Origin: Gemmatimonadota bacterium
GTDB taxonomy: Bacteria > Gemmatimonadota > Gemmatimonadetes > Gemmatimonadales > Gemmatimonadaceae
Length of the DNA: 64,000 nt
Assembly: GCA_040388625.1 (NCBI GenBank)
Contig: JAZKBK010000006.1
Location: 108,692 to 172,691 of the forward strand
Direction of reading: 5' to 3'
Every line of letters begins with the position of its first letter. The stretch's first letter is position 1. The translations under genes were made by a program, and so were the position numbers. The notes below the pieces were generated by a model. The model was not told the origin of the DNA and did not search any database. It worked only from the letters and a program-made list of their open reading frames with translations. Below are positions 52,847-61,323 of the stretch, piece after piece.

Positions 52847-54439
52847 TCAATCTATGTTGCAGCCCGGTGGGAGTCGCAGTGACTCGATGATAGCTTGCTT
52901 CTTAGCAGCAAAATCCTCGATCAAGTAGAGCGGCCCGAAGAATCCCGGATGCTCGTGCTGCCGATAAAATTCGTTCCACTGGCCGCTAATACGCTCATTC
53001 AGTTGAATACTGGGATATTGATCGGTATGGGAGCTGACCAATTGGTAACGCCCATCCGATCCTTTCCCAACCGTGAATTTTGCGTCTATTGACGGGCAGT
53101 TCTCGCGTGGGTTGTATATATGTGCACAAGCGCCATTATAGAACGTCGCACTCACAGTCATCTCCCCAGTGTTCAAATCGGTATGCGTCTGTACATCACT
53201 AGGAAGATGCGGAAATGGCGAATACACAACGGCCGAACCCACGATCCATGGCTCGCCAGATGGTACGTTGGGAACTAGGACCATCGAAGAGTTGATAAAT
53301 ACCTTGTACTTATGTGGATCGCCGTCGCTTAGAGATGGGTCAATATAGAGTTGTACGCGTGACGCCGTCACGGGCGCATTGCTATCAAACGATCTGTCGT
53401 CACCGGAGCCGAGAAAGAAGACGGTGGGCGATGCAATGAAGAAGTCGAAACACAAAGTTTGCGTGCTGGTTATCCCGTTGGCCGAGAGATCTCGCTCGCA
53501 CGTAATATCTTGCACGGCGGCGGCGGCATTGGTTGCATCCACGGCGTCCTGCTCCTCCGCCGCTAATGCTTCCAAGGTCGCATTAAATGCATCGGCAGAC
53601 CGGTTACAATTATCCCAGTATAGCTTGAGTTCGGGCGGAAGCTGGAGGAAGCTAATGCTGTAGTTCCGAGGTACCCAAGACATGTAGAGATTCGTTAAAT
53701 CGACGACCACTGGTTGGGTGGGATCAGCTGGCGCCGTTATCGGAATGACCGGCATTTCGTACATGTGACTAACTGTGTCAACAGGGTACGATAGTGGGTC
53801 AGACCACCACGCGTTCGGACTGTTTGGCTTAAGGAGCGTCGACCGCACGGACATGCCAGCCATGATAGTTGAAGTTGCTGCAACGCGCGGAACTAGCCCA
53901 GCTGCCGACATCAGCACGTCGCGCGACGTAACAATCGTAGGAGGAGTGTTTGATGCCCCCTGAGCGGAAGCGGATGCAATGACGTGCCAGAAGGCATCGT
54001 CGGTCCATTCCTGAATTACACGGCCTACGCTAAGCGCCGTGCGCGCGGTACCAACAGAAGTGGGAACCAAACAGCTCATGTTTACCGATTGGTTTCGCGT
54101 GCCGCGCTGCCTAGTAACCGCGTAGTTAAAGACCTGCAGATGCGGCCCACCACCGGGACGGACTCGAACAGAGTCGATGAGCGGAAGCGATCGTCCGAAC
54201 TCCTTCCGCGCGATCATACCGACCACTTTCCGTCCGCTTGCTTCAATGTATGAAAATGCGCAGCCGGTGGTCGCGACTTGCGGACTGAGGCGAACAAATG
54301 ACGCTGTAGGGTTCGTAGCTGTCTGCAACAACGGCGCTGCTATTCTTGACACATCACTACACCCGGCGAGCATGAAGACGGCGGAAACTGAAGCGAAAAA
54401 GGAAATTCGCTTGACGCATTCGAAAGGTGGCGACCGCAT
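52847..54439 (-). CDS. Large lipoprotein of unknown function
   Basis: 530 residues from the ATG at 54439; an ATG three codons upstream is equally possible. The lipobox is in FASVSAVFMLAGCSD. The rest is exported, with several cysteines (QDITCERDL, TQTLCFDFF, NGACAHIYNPRENCPS) that could form disulfides. No family is recognised. Its bases look less GC-rich than those of the surrounding genes, which would fit recent acquisition. Confidence 0.6.
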   Translation of the reverse strand: MRSPPFECVKRISFFASVSAVFMLAGCSDVSRIAAPLLQTATNPTASFVRLSPQVATTGCAFSYIEASGRKVVGMIARKEFGRSLPLIDSVRVRPGGGPHLQVFNYAVTRQRGTRNQSVNMSCLVPTSVGTARTALSVGRVIQEWTDDAFWHVIASASAQGASNTPPTIVTSRDVLMSAAGLVPRVAATSTIMAGMSVRSTLLKPNSPNAWWSDPLSYPVDTVSHMYEMPVIPITAPADPTQPVVVDLTNLYMSWVPRNYSISFLQLPPELKLYWDNCNRSADAFNATLEALAAEEQDAVDATNAAAAVQDITCERDLSANGITSTQTLCFDFFIASPTVFFLGSGDDRSFDSNAPVTASRVQLYIDPSLSDGDPHKYKVFINSSMVLVPNVPSGEPWIVGSAVVYSPFPHLPSDVQTHTDLNTGEMTVSATFYNGACAHIYNPRENCPSIDAKFTVGKGSDGRYQLVSSHTDQYPSIQLNERISGQWNEFYRQHEHPGFFGPLYLIEDFAAKKQAIIESLRLPPGCNID

Positions 54440-54535
54440 TGAGCCCACTCCGTGTTAGTAGGTAGTTAGTGGTCTCGACGTCAAGCGCGCGTTTGATTCC
54501 CCCGGGTTGAAGTAGATCGTGCCTTTGGGTTCTCC

Positions 54536-55162
54536 CTATCGAACTATGGCGCACTGCTTGGCGAGCTCATTATCGGTATCGATAGGACTTCCGAACATGA
54601 CGTGTTCGACTACGCCAATTCCGTATCGTGAACAAGTGGCGAGAATGCCTGACGGACCGACGTAAAAGCTGATGTACGCTGGAGTATTCGGAACATTTAG
54701 CAATACGCGTGGTAGCCAACATGCCGAAGTTGGACCACTAAGCAGTCGGGTCGTATTGGTGCCACTGTTACACTCCGCCCGAACAGGCAATGGAGCCCGG
54801 TCGCCAACCACACGTATGAACGTCGCGGTGTAGCCCCAAGGTTCAGGGGGTTGGACCCGTAGGATTCCACTGGCAGGGAGCTGATAGACGAGAGTGTCTC
54901 CCCGGAGAACCCCCAGACTGCCAGTGGCCTGGCCGTAGATTACAAGACCGACGCCCAAAAACTCCCGCGACATTTCGATCAGTTCTGCGGTGACGCCGCT
55001 GTCTCGCGCGGCCGGGAGTAGCGATTGGACGCTTATCGCTGCCGGTGTCGGCGTAGTAGTGGGATGTGGCGCGCAACCGCCGACCGCTAGGAAGACGATC
55101 GACCACCATTTGCTTCCAGCGACGCTCGGCGCAGGATTCGCCAGCCTACGGTCGGTTGGCAT
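54536..55162 (-). CDS. Small lipoprotein of unknown function
   Basis: 208 residues from the ATG at 55162 (a GTG at 55210 is possible). The signal ends in a lipobox VFLAVGGCAPHP and is followed by a Thr/Pro-rich linker. The rest is a beta-rich exported domain (VLRGDTLVYQLPASGILRV, AECNSGTNTTRLLSGPTSACW) with paired cysteines. No family is recognised. It precedes the other lipoprotein on the same strand, with a gap of about 96 bases, so both may be transcribed together. Confidence 0.5.
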   Translation of the reverse strand: MPTDRRLANPAPSVAGSKWWSIVFLAVGGCAPHPTTTPTPAAISVQSLLPAARDSGVTAELIEMSREFLGVGLVIYGQATGSLGVLRGDTLVYQLPASGILRVQPPEPWGYTATFIRVVGDRAPLPVRAECNSGTNTTRLLSGPTSACWLPRVLLNVPNTPAYISFYVGPSGILATCSRYGIGVVEHVMFGSPIDTDNELAKQCAIVR

Positions 55163-55471
55163 AACCGATTTCGCTTGAATCGCCGTCGCCGTGGTGCATG
55201 AGCCTCTCACTGCGTGAGGGTCGCAACGTGTTGCTCGTCAGGCAGAATGTAGCGCCTCAAGCGTGCATGGCTAGTAGGCGTCATCCGTACTCGATGGTCG
55301 CTGGTTCCTGACCCTCGCGCAATCTCGCCAAGTTGTGAGCCCTGCACCGTCGTAAGTTGATCGCTCGGAGGTGCTGGCTGATACCGGCAGCCTCATCTCG
55401 TCGGGTATAACTCGCGCTTGAAGTACCGTAATTCGGTAGATTGAAAGCAGGAGCTCGGATTGGAGATGCGA

Positions 55472-55801
55472 ATGGCGGACCGATCGAACACAGGCAAGAA
55501 TGTTGCAATTCGTCGTGGGGCGAGCCCCGTCGCGCTACGCCCCTCGAAACGCAGACCTGCTTGGCGCGTTGCGAGGCGAGGCGCCGCGTGCGGCGCGCTA
55601 TGCGGCGCGATCTCAGGTCTCCTCGCGCCTGTAACCCTCGGTATAGCGGGCTTCACACTCATAGCTCTTCCACCAGTGGCGCTTCGATGCGCGCCGGGTC
55701 TATGCCTCGCGACAGTCGGCGCGCTGGAGTGGGCGCTCGCTGGATTCGCCGTTGGATTTTTCATTGCCGCTCTACGCGCCAGCCGGCACGTTAACCCTTA
55801 G
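55472..55801 (+). CDS. Small hydrophobic membrane protein, unknown
   Basis: 109 residues from the ATG at 55472, preceded by GGAG at 6-base spacing (55462-55465). The N-terminal 35 residues are highly basic (RPSKRRPAWRVARRG). Two hydrophobic stretches follow (ACGALCGAISGLLAPVTLGI, then GALEWALAGFAVGFFIAAL), suggesting two or three membrane helices. No family recognised. Immediately downstream is the left 39-bp inverted repeat of the accessory island. Confidence 0.5.
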   Translation: MADRSNTGKNVAIRRGASPVALRPSKRRPAWRVARRGAACGALCGAISGLLAPVTLGIAGFTLIALPPVALRCAPGLCLATVGALEWALAGFAVGFFIAALRASRHVNP

Positions 55802-55851
55802 AGAAATGCGCAATCGACTCGTGCCACGCGGCGTGAGCAAAAAGACAAAAG

Positions 55852-55890
55852 GTGTTGCACCTGAAAACTGATTTACTGATTTGCCGGAAA
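55852..55890. repeat. Left 39-bp inverted repeat of the island's first unit
   Basis: Perfectly inverted relative to 57057-57095 (39 of 39 bases). The outer end starts GTGTTGCACCTGAAAACTGA and the inner end is TTTGCCGGAAA. The pair encloses 1,166 bases holding a broken gene. The inner part belongs to a repeat family seen also at 63.76-63.90 kb. Confidence 0.9.
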
Positions 55891-55921
55891 GCTGACTGCC
55901 GTTTCGCGACCGTACTGGCGC

Positions 55922-55964
55922 CAGCGACACAGGCCTGCAGCTTGCTGCACGGCCTGTGTCGCTG
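55922..55964. repeat. Long hairpin inside the left inverted repeat
   Basis: A 14-bp perfect stem (55922-55935 with 55951-55964, arm CAGCGACACAGGCC) is continued by an inner 5-bp stem (TGCAG/CTGCA) and a 4-base loop. No T run follows. It lies 31 bases inside the element edge. Confidence 0.75.
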
Positions 55965-56062
55965 ATCTCCGTTCCCGTTAGCGGGTCGAGCGTGCCCCCG
56001 GGCTGGCGCACACGTGGGCGCCGGAGTGAAGCACCACCGCAGAGGAATGGGATGACGACCGC

Positions 56063-57056
56063 TTGGCGAACGCAGTTCAGGCTCGGAGCCCCGGCTTCCA
56101 AGAGGTCCATGAACTAACCCGCGCACGGGCCGTCGGACCAAGGAACGTGATCGGCCTGCCTTGGGAGCCGGCGAACGGGGAGTGGGCGGACCCGAAGGTC
56201 GGGGCGTCCGCTCGCGCACTCGTGATTTCCGATTTCACGCTCTCCCCGTACGCAGAGCAGGCGGATTGCGGCGCTTGGGCGCTGATGCTGACCCGCCCCG
56301 ACAATCACGCGGGTCTCCAATGGGACGTCGAGGTTGCGGCCGAGCACGTGACGTCGGCCGGGACGCAGGTGACAATCACTGTATCGCGACGCGCGTTCGA
56401 AGGGCGGGCGCCGCGATTCGAGGACGTTTCAGTCGTTGCGCCTCGACTCTGCGAAGTGCTCCTGCACGGGTGCAGCTCTCCGAATGTTCCGCGCCTGCCG
56501 CAGCACATCGCCCAGCCAGCCGACGTCGCCGCGCTCCTGGATGCGATCGTCAGCACGGGCGGTCCGTCCAGATCATCGTCGTGTCGGAGGGTAACCACGC
56601 GCGCACCTCTCGTCGCACCGCTGGGCTCGCCAAGAGTCTCGTTGGTACGGCCGTCGTTGTCCATCTGACGAACGAGGGATCGCTCACGCTCACCGAGTCG
56701 TTTGAGGCGTGCGACTCTCGACGGTCGATGCGAGTCGGTGCGGAGTCTACAACGGCGCGGTCCGCGTTTACTCGCCCGGCTGCGACTTCACGACACAGAG
56801 TCCCTTCTCCCATCCGCTCTACATGCCGGAGGCGGTGGACACGCCGGAGTTTACAGCGACGCCCGAATCTTGCGCGCATGCCCTGAGCGTGCTCGCGGCG
56901 CCCCGTCCGTACCGGGGCTCCCCGTCCTTAGGATCGAGCAGCTCCGGGCGCAGATCGACGAGTCAGCTGACGCGCACCTCGCGCTCGAATGGGCACCGGA
57001 GGGACTGTTGGCGTTTCGGTCGGATTCACTGTCAGCGATGCTGAAGGCAAGCGAGT
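56063..57056 (+). pseudogene. Multiply frameshifted gene between the inverted repeats
   Basis: A coding reading can be followed through three frames. First 56063 to about 56570 (LPWEPANGEWADPKVGASAR, later FEDVSVVAPRLCEVLLHGC). A second frame runs to about 56710 (VQIIVVSEGNHARTSRRTAG, then VGTAVVVHLTNEGSLTLTES). A third runs to about 56900 (GVYNGAVRVYSPGCDFTTQS, then HPLYMPEAVD), after which the first frame resumes (LRIEQLRAQIDESADAHLAL). At least three indels are needed to join them. The VVVHL...YNGAVRVYSPG pattern resembles an uncharacterised family seen in other bacteria, but I cannot name it. It fills the interval between the 39-bp repeats. Confidence 0.65.
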
Positions 57057-57095
57057 TTTCCGGCAAATCAGTAAATCAGTTTTCAGGTGCAACAC
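57057..57095. repeat. Right 39-bp inverted repeat
   Basis: Exact inverse of 55852-55890. Its left edge joins a further shared stretch (from 57046, GGCAAGCGAGTTTTCCGGCA) that recurs at 63856 in the same orientation. No target-site duplication is seen outside the repeats. Confidence 0.9.
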
Positions 57096-57188
57096 GCGCA
57101 GGCTCAGGGCGGTCCAGTCCGAAACTAGGCCATTTCGGAATAACGACCCCGCCATCCGATGCTTCGACCGTCTCGTTCAGGAGCGGCT

Positions 57189-57595
57189 GTGGCGAAAGGA
57201 CGGCGGACCGGCTCCCGGGCTGATGCATGGTACAACGAACGAGACCACCTAAACGCTTGGGATCGGCTTATCGGGCGACGCGTCGCCTCGCTACGCTTGC
57301 ACCGGAAGGCGGATAGCGCTCGGACGTACACCGGGCCTCGCCGCGACGTATGGGTTGGCACGCAGAGAATTTCAGTCAGGAGTCACTCAGTACCCGCCTC
57401 GGGAGGACGCAGAGCTGGTGCTCCAAGATCGAACGGGGCGAGCGGTCGCTGACTGTCGGTGACGCGTACCTGCTTGCTGCCCTCCTCGACGTGGGCGCTC
57501 ACGCACTCGTGGGACCGCCTAACGAGGAGGAGCAGGCGCAGCTCGACAGAGATCTCGAGGATCTCAGCCGCACTAGCCAGGTCCGCCTCCACTAA
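57189..57595 (+). pseudogene. HTH (XRE-type) gene, frameshifted, first copy
   Basis: A GTG at 57189 has AGGAG at 5-base spacing. The first part reads VAKGRRTGSRADAWYNERDH, then AWDRLIGRR. A shift before about 57374 is needed to reach the HTH part, SQESLSTRLGRTQSWCSKIE followed by RGERSLTVGDAYLLAALLDV, ending at 57595. Compared codon by codon with the second copy at 57692, the two N-termini align exactly, but the spacing to the SQE motif is 119 bases here and 138 there. The product would be an XRE-like DNA-binding protein of about 135 residues. Possibly a former regulator of the following operon. Confidence 0.7.
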
Positions 57596-57691
57596 CACGA
57601 GGGGTGCACCGTCACTATGTGGAATGCTTATTCCAATTTGGAATATGCCATTCCGGAATGAAAACTCCGCCTGTCTCGCATCGGAGCGGTC

Positions 57692-58211
57692 TTGGCGGAG
57701 AACAGAGCGAACGAACGGGCCGCCCTCGAATGGCTCGCAACAAAAGATCATCAGCGCGCCTGGGACCGACTTGTCGGCCGTCGCATACGCGCGGTGCGCG
57801 ACGAGGCGCAGCGCAAGGAACAGGTTGCGCGGCAGGCTACCGCCCCAACGCGTCGAACCCCGGACCCGATGTGGCTACGGGCGTCGACAGCGTCGAGCCA
57901 AGAGGCTCGCACGATGCGTCGCACGCACGCAGAGTTGGCTTTCGAAGCTCGAGCGTGGGGAGCGCTCCATTACCGTAGGAGATGCATACCTCTTTGCCGC
58001 ACACTTCAACGTCAATCCGCTGTGTATAGTCGGGCCACCAACCCAAGATGAACAACAGCGTCTGGATCTAGACGTCGCAGACATCCGGAGGGCACGTGAG
58101 AAGGCAGGCGTGATCGCGCAGAAGGTCGTCGAGCGGCAGTCCGAGTCTAGGACCAATCGTCGGCGTGCGAGCAAGCTGAATAACGCGGAGAAGCGTAAGC
58201 CGCAACGCTAA
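57692..58211 (+). pseudogene. HTH (XRE-type) gene, frameshifted, second copy
   Basis: A TTG at 57692 has GGAG at 5-base spacing. The N-terminus MAENRANERAALEWLATKDH and AWDRLVGRRIRAVRDEAQRK aligns with the first copy. After SQE (near 57904) a 2-base deletion relative to copy one shifts the frame; the HTH continues LARCVARTQSWLSKLERGER and SITVGDAYLFAAHFNV to the stop at 58211, with a basic tail (RRRASKLNNAEKRKPQR). The break is at a different place from that in copy one, so the two decayed independently or are sequencing errors. Immediately upstream of the qat operon. Confidence 0.7.
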
Positions 58212-58270
58212 GGCGTGCGTCGTTCGTCTGGGCGGAGCGGCCAAGCGAGCTCACTGGCTCAAGGTCGCGC

Positions 58271-58299
58271 TTGATAACGTAGCCCGCCAGTGGTATTAC
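58271..58299 (+). promoter_or_regulatory. Candidate sigma-70 promoter for the qat operon
   Basis: TTGATA at 58271-58276 and TATTAC at 58294-58299 have a 17-base spacer. A 7-bp inverted repeat (CACTGGC at 58252-58258 and GCCAGTG at 58286-58292) brackets the -35 element and could be an operator. The qatA start codon is 81 bases downstream of the -10. Confidence 0.5.
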
Positions 58300-58380
58300 A
58301 GAGGCGTGCACGCGCACGAACTCACTCTGGCGAGCGGCGGACGATTGAATCACCTCACCTACGCATTCGGGGAATGACGC

Positions 58381-60387
58381 GTGTGGTCTGACAATGAAGC
58401 GGTTGTTGATCTCCTGAATGTGAAGCACCTAGTCGGGGCGGTGCTTCGCGTCGTGAAGGATGATCGTCTTGATCCCGTCACCGTCGGCGTTTACGGCGAC
58501 TGGGGGAGCGGCAAGTCGAGCGTCATCCAGTTGCTGCTGCAAGAAATCGCGACCGAGCCTGACCTTCTCGCCGTGTACTTCAACGGCTGGCGTTTTGAAG
58601 GCTACGAGGACACGAAGGCAGCCCTAGCATCGACGATACTGGAACAGATCCAGGGCGAGGCGGAGAAGCCTTCAGGCAAGCTCAAGCAGGTAAAGGATGC
58701 CGTCTTGAGTGCCGTGACCAGTGCGTGGAGTCGCGTCGACAAGCTTCGGCTCGGGAAACAGGCGCTGGCAGTAACCGCGAATGCAGGCATTGCTGTAGGG
58801 ACGCTCGCGCTCGGCGCTCCGGGGCCAGTAACCGCGGCGGCGTTGACGGCGGTGCTTCTCCATTCCCTCAGTCAGTCGGGGAAGAACATTGACGGGGATG
58901 CGTTGGCGAAGCTGATCAAGGAGCGCGAGGATGCAGAGGCCCACGAGCAGCGCAACATGCACGAGTTGGTGCGTGATTTCCGCAAAGAGTTCGGTGGGCT
59001 CATTGGGCAGCTCGGCGTGAAGCGACTGGTTGTGATAGTCGACGACCTAGACCGCTGCCTGCCGCAAACCGTCTTGGAAACGCTTGAGGCGATTCGACTC
59101 TTTTTGGCTGTGCCGAAGACCGCGTTCGTGATTGCGGCTGACGAAGCTTTGATCCGCGAGGCGGTCGCGTACCGGTACCCGGAAGCAGCCCCCACGGCGA
59201 GTGCTGACGAACGCCCGCGCGCGGCGGTCGGAACTCGGTATCTCGAGAAGCTCATTCAGGTGCCCGTTCGCGTCCCTCCGCTCTCCCGAAGTGATTTGCA
59301 GGGGTACCTCAACCTGCTGTTTGCCGAGGAACGGACGAAGGACGCGGCGGTCTTCGCGGCGCTCTGTGATCGGGTACGTAAGGCCGCTTCGTACGACGCA
59401 ATTTCGTTCCACGCGGGCAACGCAGAGGAACTTCTCGGCGAGGTGGTCAGCGACGAGTTGAAGACTGACTTCCTACTTGCCGAACAGATCGCGCCGGTTC
59501 TCGCGCTCTGCGCGGAGGGAAACCCTCGGCAGACGAAACGGTTCCTCAACGCCTTGGTGCTTCGCTTGGACATGGCAACGGATCGCGGGGTCGAGCTCGA
59601 CCGACCAGCCGCGGCGAAGTTGCTCCTCCTCGAGTATTTCATGCCAACGCTTTTCCGCGCCCTCGCGCTCGACGTTGCAGCGAATGAAGGACGTTCCGTA
59701 GCGCTCGCTGCGCTCGAACACAAGGAGCGTGCGGAAGGAGCCGACGCGAACGACTCAGTCGACACACAGGATTCGGCAGCAGTCGCTTCGAGCACCTTCA
59801 CCGCCCAAGCGGCTGCCATGCGCGCCACGGACCGGTTCCTCACATGGGTGCATGCCGATCCGCCGCTTGGCGATAGGGATCTTCGACCGTACGTCTACTT
59901 CGCTAATGAGCGGTACGCACTCCCTGTCGGTTTAGCGCAGCGACTAAGTGTCGCCGGTTCGCGTGCGCTCGCGCAACTCCTGGGGGAGTCAGAGGCGGAG
60001 CAGGCCGCCGCAGCCGGCATAACAGCGAGTCTGCCCATTGCCGAGGTCACCGCCATCCTAGGCGAACTCACTGCACGCGCGCGGTCGAGCGGCGTCGACT
60101 TGCAGACGCGTACCTCACCGCTCCACGCTATGGTCGAGGTGGCGAAACAGCGCCCGGACGTCGCGCCGGACGTGATCGCAGCCATCCTAGGCATGCCATA
60201 TGAGGTTCTTCCTCCAGGAGCCGCGCTGTTGGTCGCGTCGCTCGCGACATTGGGCAACGTGCACGAATCTGCGCTTCGCGCGCTGCGAACGCTCCGAGAG
60301 CAGACCAAGAACGCTGGGCTCAAGGCCGCCGCGCAGTCGCGACTCACGCAGCTGGAAGGTCAGACCGCGAAGCCCGCGCGCAGGTAA
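58381..60387 (+). CDS. qatA: QatA, KAP-type P-loop ATPase of a Qat defence system
   Basis: 668 residues from a GTG at 58381. KAP NTPase layout: Walker A GDWGSGKS at 39-46, a hydrophobic membrane-like stretch inserted at about 125-162 (TANAGIAVGTLALGAPGPVT), and Walker B VVIVDDLDRC at 217-226 with the following LETLEAIRLFLAVPKTAFVI. In published Qat systems QatA is the ATPase component. The next three genes match QatB, QatC and QatD in order, which makes the identification strong even though KAP ATPases also occur elsewhere. It probably starts the operon after the promoter at 58271. Confidence 0.88.
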   Translation: MWSDNEAVVDLLNVKHLVGAVLRVVKDDRLDPVTVGVYGDWGSGKSSVIQLLLQEIATEPDLLAVYFNGWRFEGYEDTKAALASTILEQIQGEAEKPSGKLKQVKDAVLSAVTSAWSRVDKLRLGKQALAVTANAGIAVGTLALGAPGPVTAAALTAVLLHSLSQSGKNIDGDALAKLIKEREDAEAHEQRNMHELVRDFRKEFGGLIGQLGVKRLVVIVDDLDRCLPQTVLETLEAIRLFLAVPKTAFVIAADEALIREAVAYRYPEAAPTASADERPRAAVGTRYLEKLIQVPVRVPPLSRSDLQGYLNLLFAEERTKDAAVFAALCDRVRKAASYDAISFHAGNAEELLGEVVSDELKTDFLLAEQIAPVLALCAEGNPRQTKRFLNALVLRLDMATDRGVELDRPAAAKLLLLEYFMPTLFRALALDVAANEGRSVALAALEHKERAEGADANDSVDTQDSAAVASSTFTAQAAAMRATDRFLTWVHADPPLGDRDLRPYVYFANERYALPVGLAQRLSVAGSRALAQLLGESEAEQAAAAGITASLPIAEVTAILGELTARARSSGVDLQTRTSPLHAMVEVAKQRPDVAPDVIAAILGMPYEVLPPGAALLVASLATLGNVHESALRALRTLREQTKNAGLKAAAQSRLTQLEGQTAKPARR

Positions 60388-60390
60388 AGC

Positions 60391-61323
60391 TTGGGAACCT
60401 CCACTTCTAATCCGGGCCCCGGTGGGCCTCCCCCCCTCCTTCCCCCGTGGGCACCCGCCGCCGAAGATGGCGACGACGGCGTTGGTCCAGATGACAACGA
60501 GACCGGCGGCGAAAGCGCTGCTGCGCCGGACGGCGCCGTTGGAGCTGAGCGTCCGCCTGTGCCAGACGTTTCACCAGGCGACCCTCCGAGCTGGCGAGCG
60601 GTGCGCCTGCTGATTGGCGGGGTTGGCTCCGGCCGGGTCGGCGGGCCCCGCGGCCGGGACAATGTTCGTAGAAGTGTACGAAACGCGGTTGGCGCGATGG
60701 GTGGTAGTCACCGCGCGGCACAGGCATCTCCCGCAGGACAGAAGACGGCGGCCGGGCTCGCCGGCTTCCTTTCTGGCGTTGCGACCCGCGGCATTGTCGA
60801 CGCAGCGCGTGTGCTCGGCATCGGTGAGTTTCTAGACCGCAGCGCGGATGTTTTTCTACTCCATCTGGCCGATGCGTTGGCGCCTGCGGGAGCGCTGACG
60901 GAGGATTCCGTCGCAAGGGACGCCATGGACGACACGCTGCAGGAGCTATTCGACCGACTGGACATCGCCAATGAAGGCGCCCAAGCACTTGAGCACCTGA
61001 CCCCTTCCATGATGGCCGATGCGCTCGTCCGCTATGTCATCAACTACATCTACACGCGTGTCATTAATGCGCTCACGGCGCACATTCACGCCAAGGCGGG
61101 AGTGGTGGGCCGCATGCGGGATATCGAGCGCACGGCGCGCCACTACATCGAGGACGCGGTCCGCCTTGACATCGACACAACTGCGTTCTTCGGGCCGGAC
61201 GGGGCAGCATTTGCCGCGCAGTGGGATGCTGGCGTAGGACAGCGGGTAATCAACCGCCTCTTCGAGGAGTCTTACGGTGTCGTTCAGGCAGGGCTGCAAC
61301 ATGGTGATCGGAGGGAAGAATGA
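60391..61323 (+). CDS. qatB: QatB component
   Basis: 310 residues from a TTG at 60391, 3 bases after qatA, with AGG just upstream. The N-terminus MGTSTSNPGPGGPPPLLPPW is typical of QatB proteins (a Gly/Pro-rich start with a PLLPPW element). A disordered acidic linker follows (about 25-65), then a helical C-terminal domain (VARDAMDDTLQELFDRLDIA). Its biochemical role is unknown. It overlaps qatC by 4 bases (ATGA). Confidence 0.88.
   Translation: MGTSTSNPGPGGPPPLLPPWAPAAEDGDDGVGPDDNETGGESAAAPDGAVGAERPPVPDVSPGDPPSWRAVRLLIGGVGSGRVGGPRGRDNVRRSVRNAVGAMGGSHRAAQASPAGQKTAAGLAGFLSGVATRGIVDAARVLGIGEFLDRSADVFLLHLADALAPAGALTEDSVARDAMDDTLQELFDRLDIANEGAQALEHLTPSMMADALVRYVINYIYTRVINALTAHIHAKAGVVGRMRDIERTARHYIEDAVRLDIDTTAFFGPDGAAFAAQWDAGVGQRVINRLFEESYGVVQAGLQHGDRREE

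Noticed and set aside
55281..55508. Minus-strand 75-codon reading frame in the gap before the island
   Set aside because: No start support, no domain, and a composition like a chance frame.
55922..55964. Integron attC site
   Set aside because: The flanking sequence does not fit the required GTTRRRY core (nearest is GTTAGCG), and no integrase or cassette order is seen.
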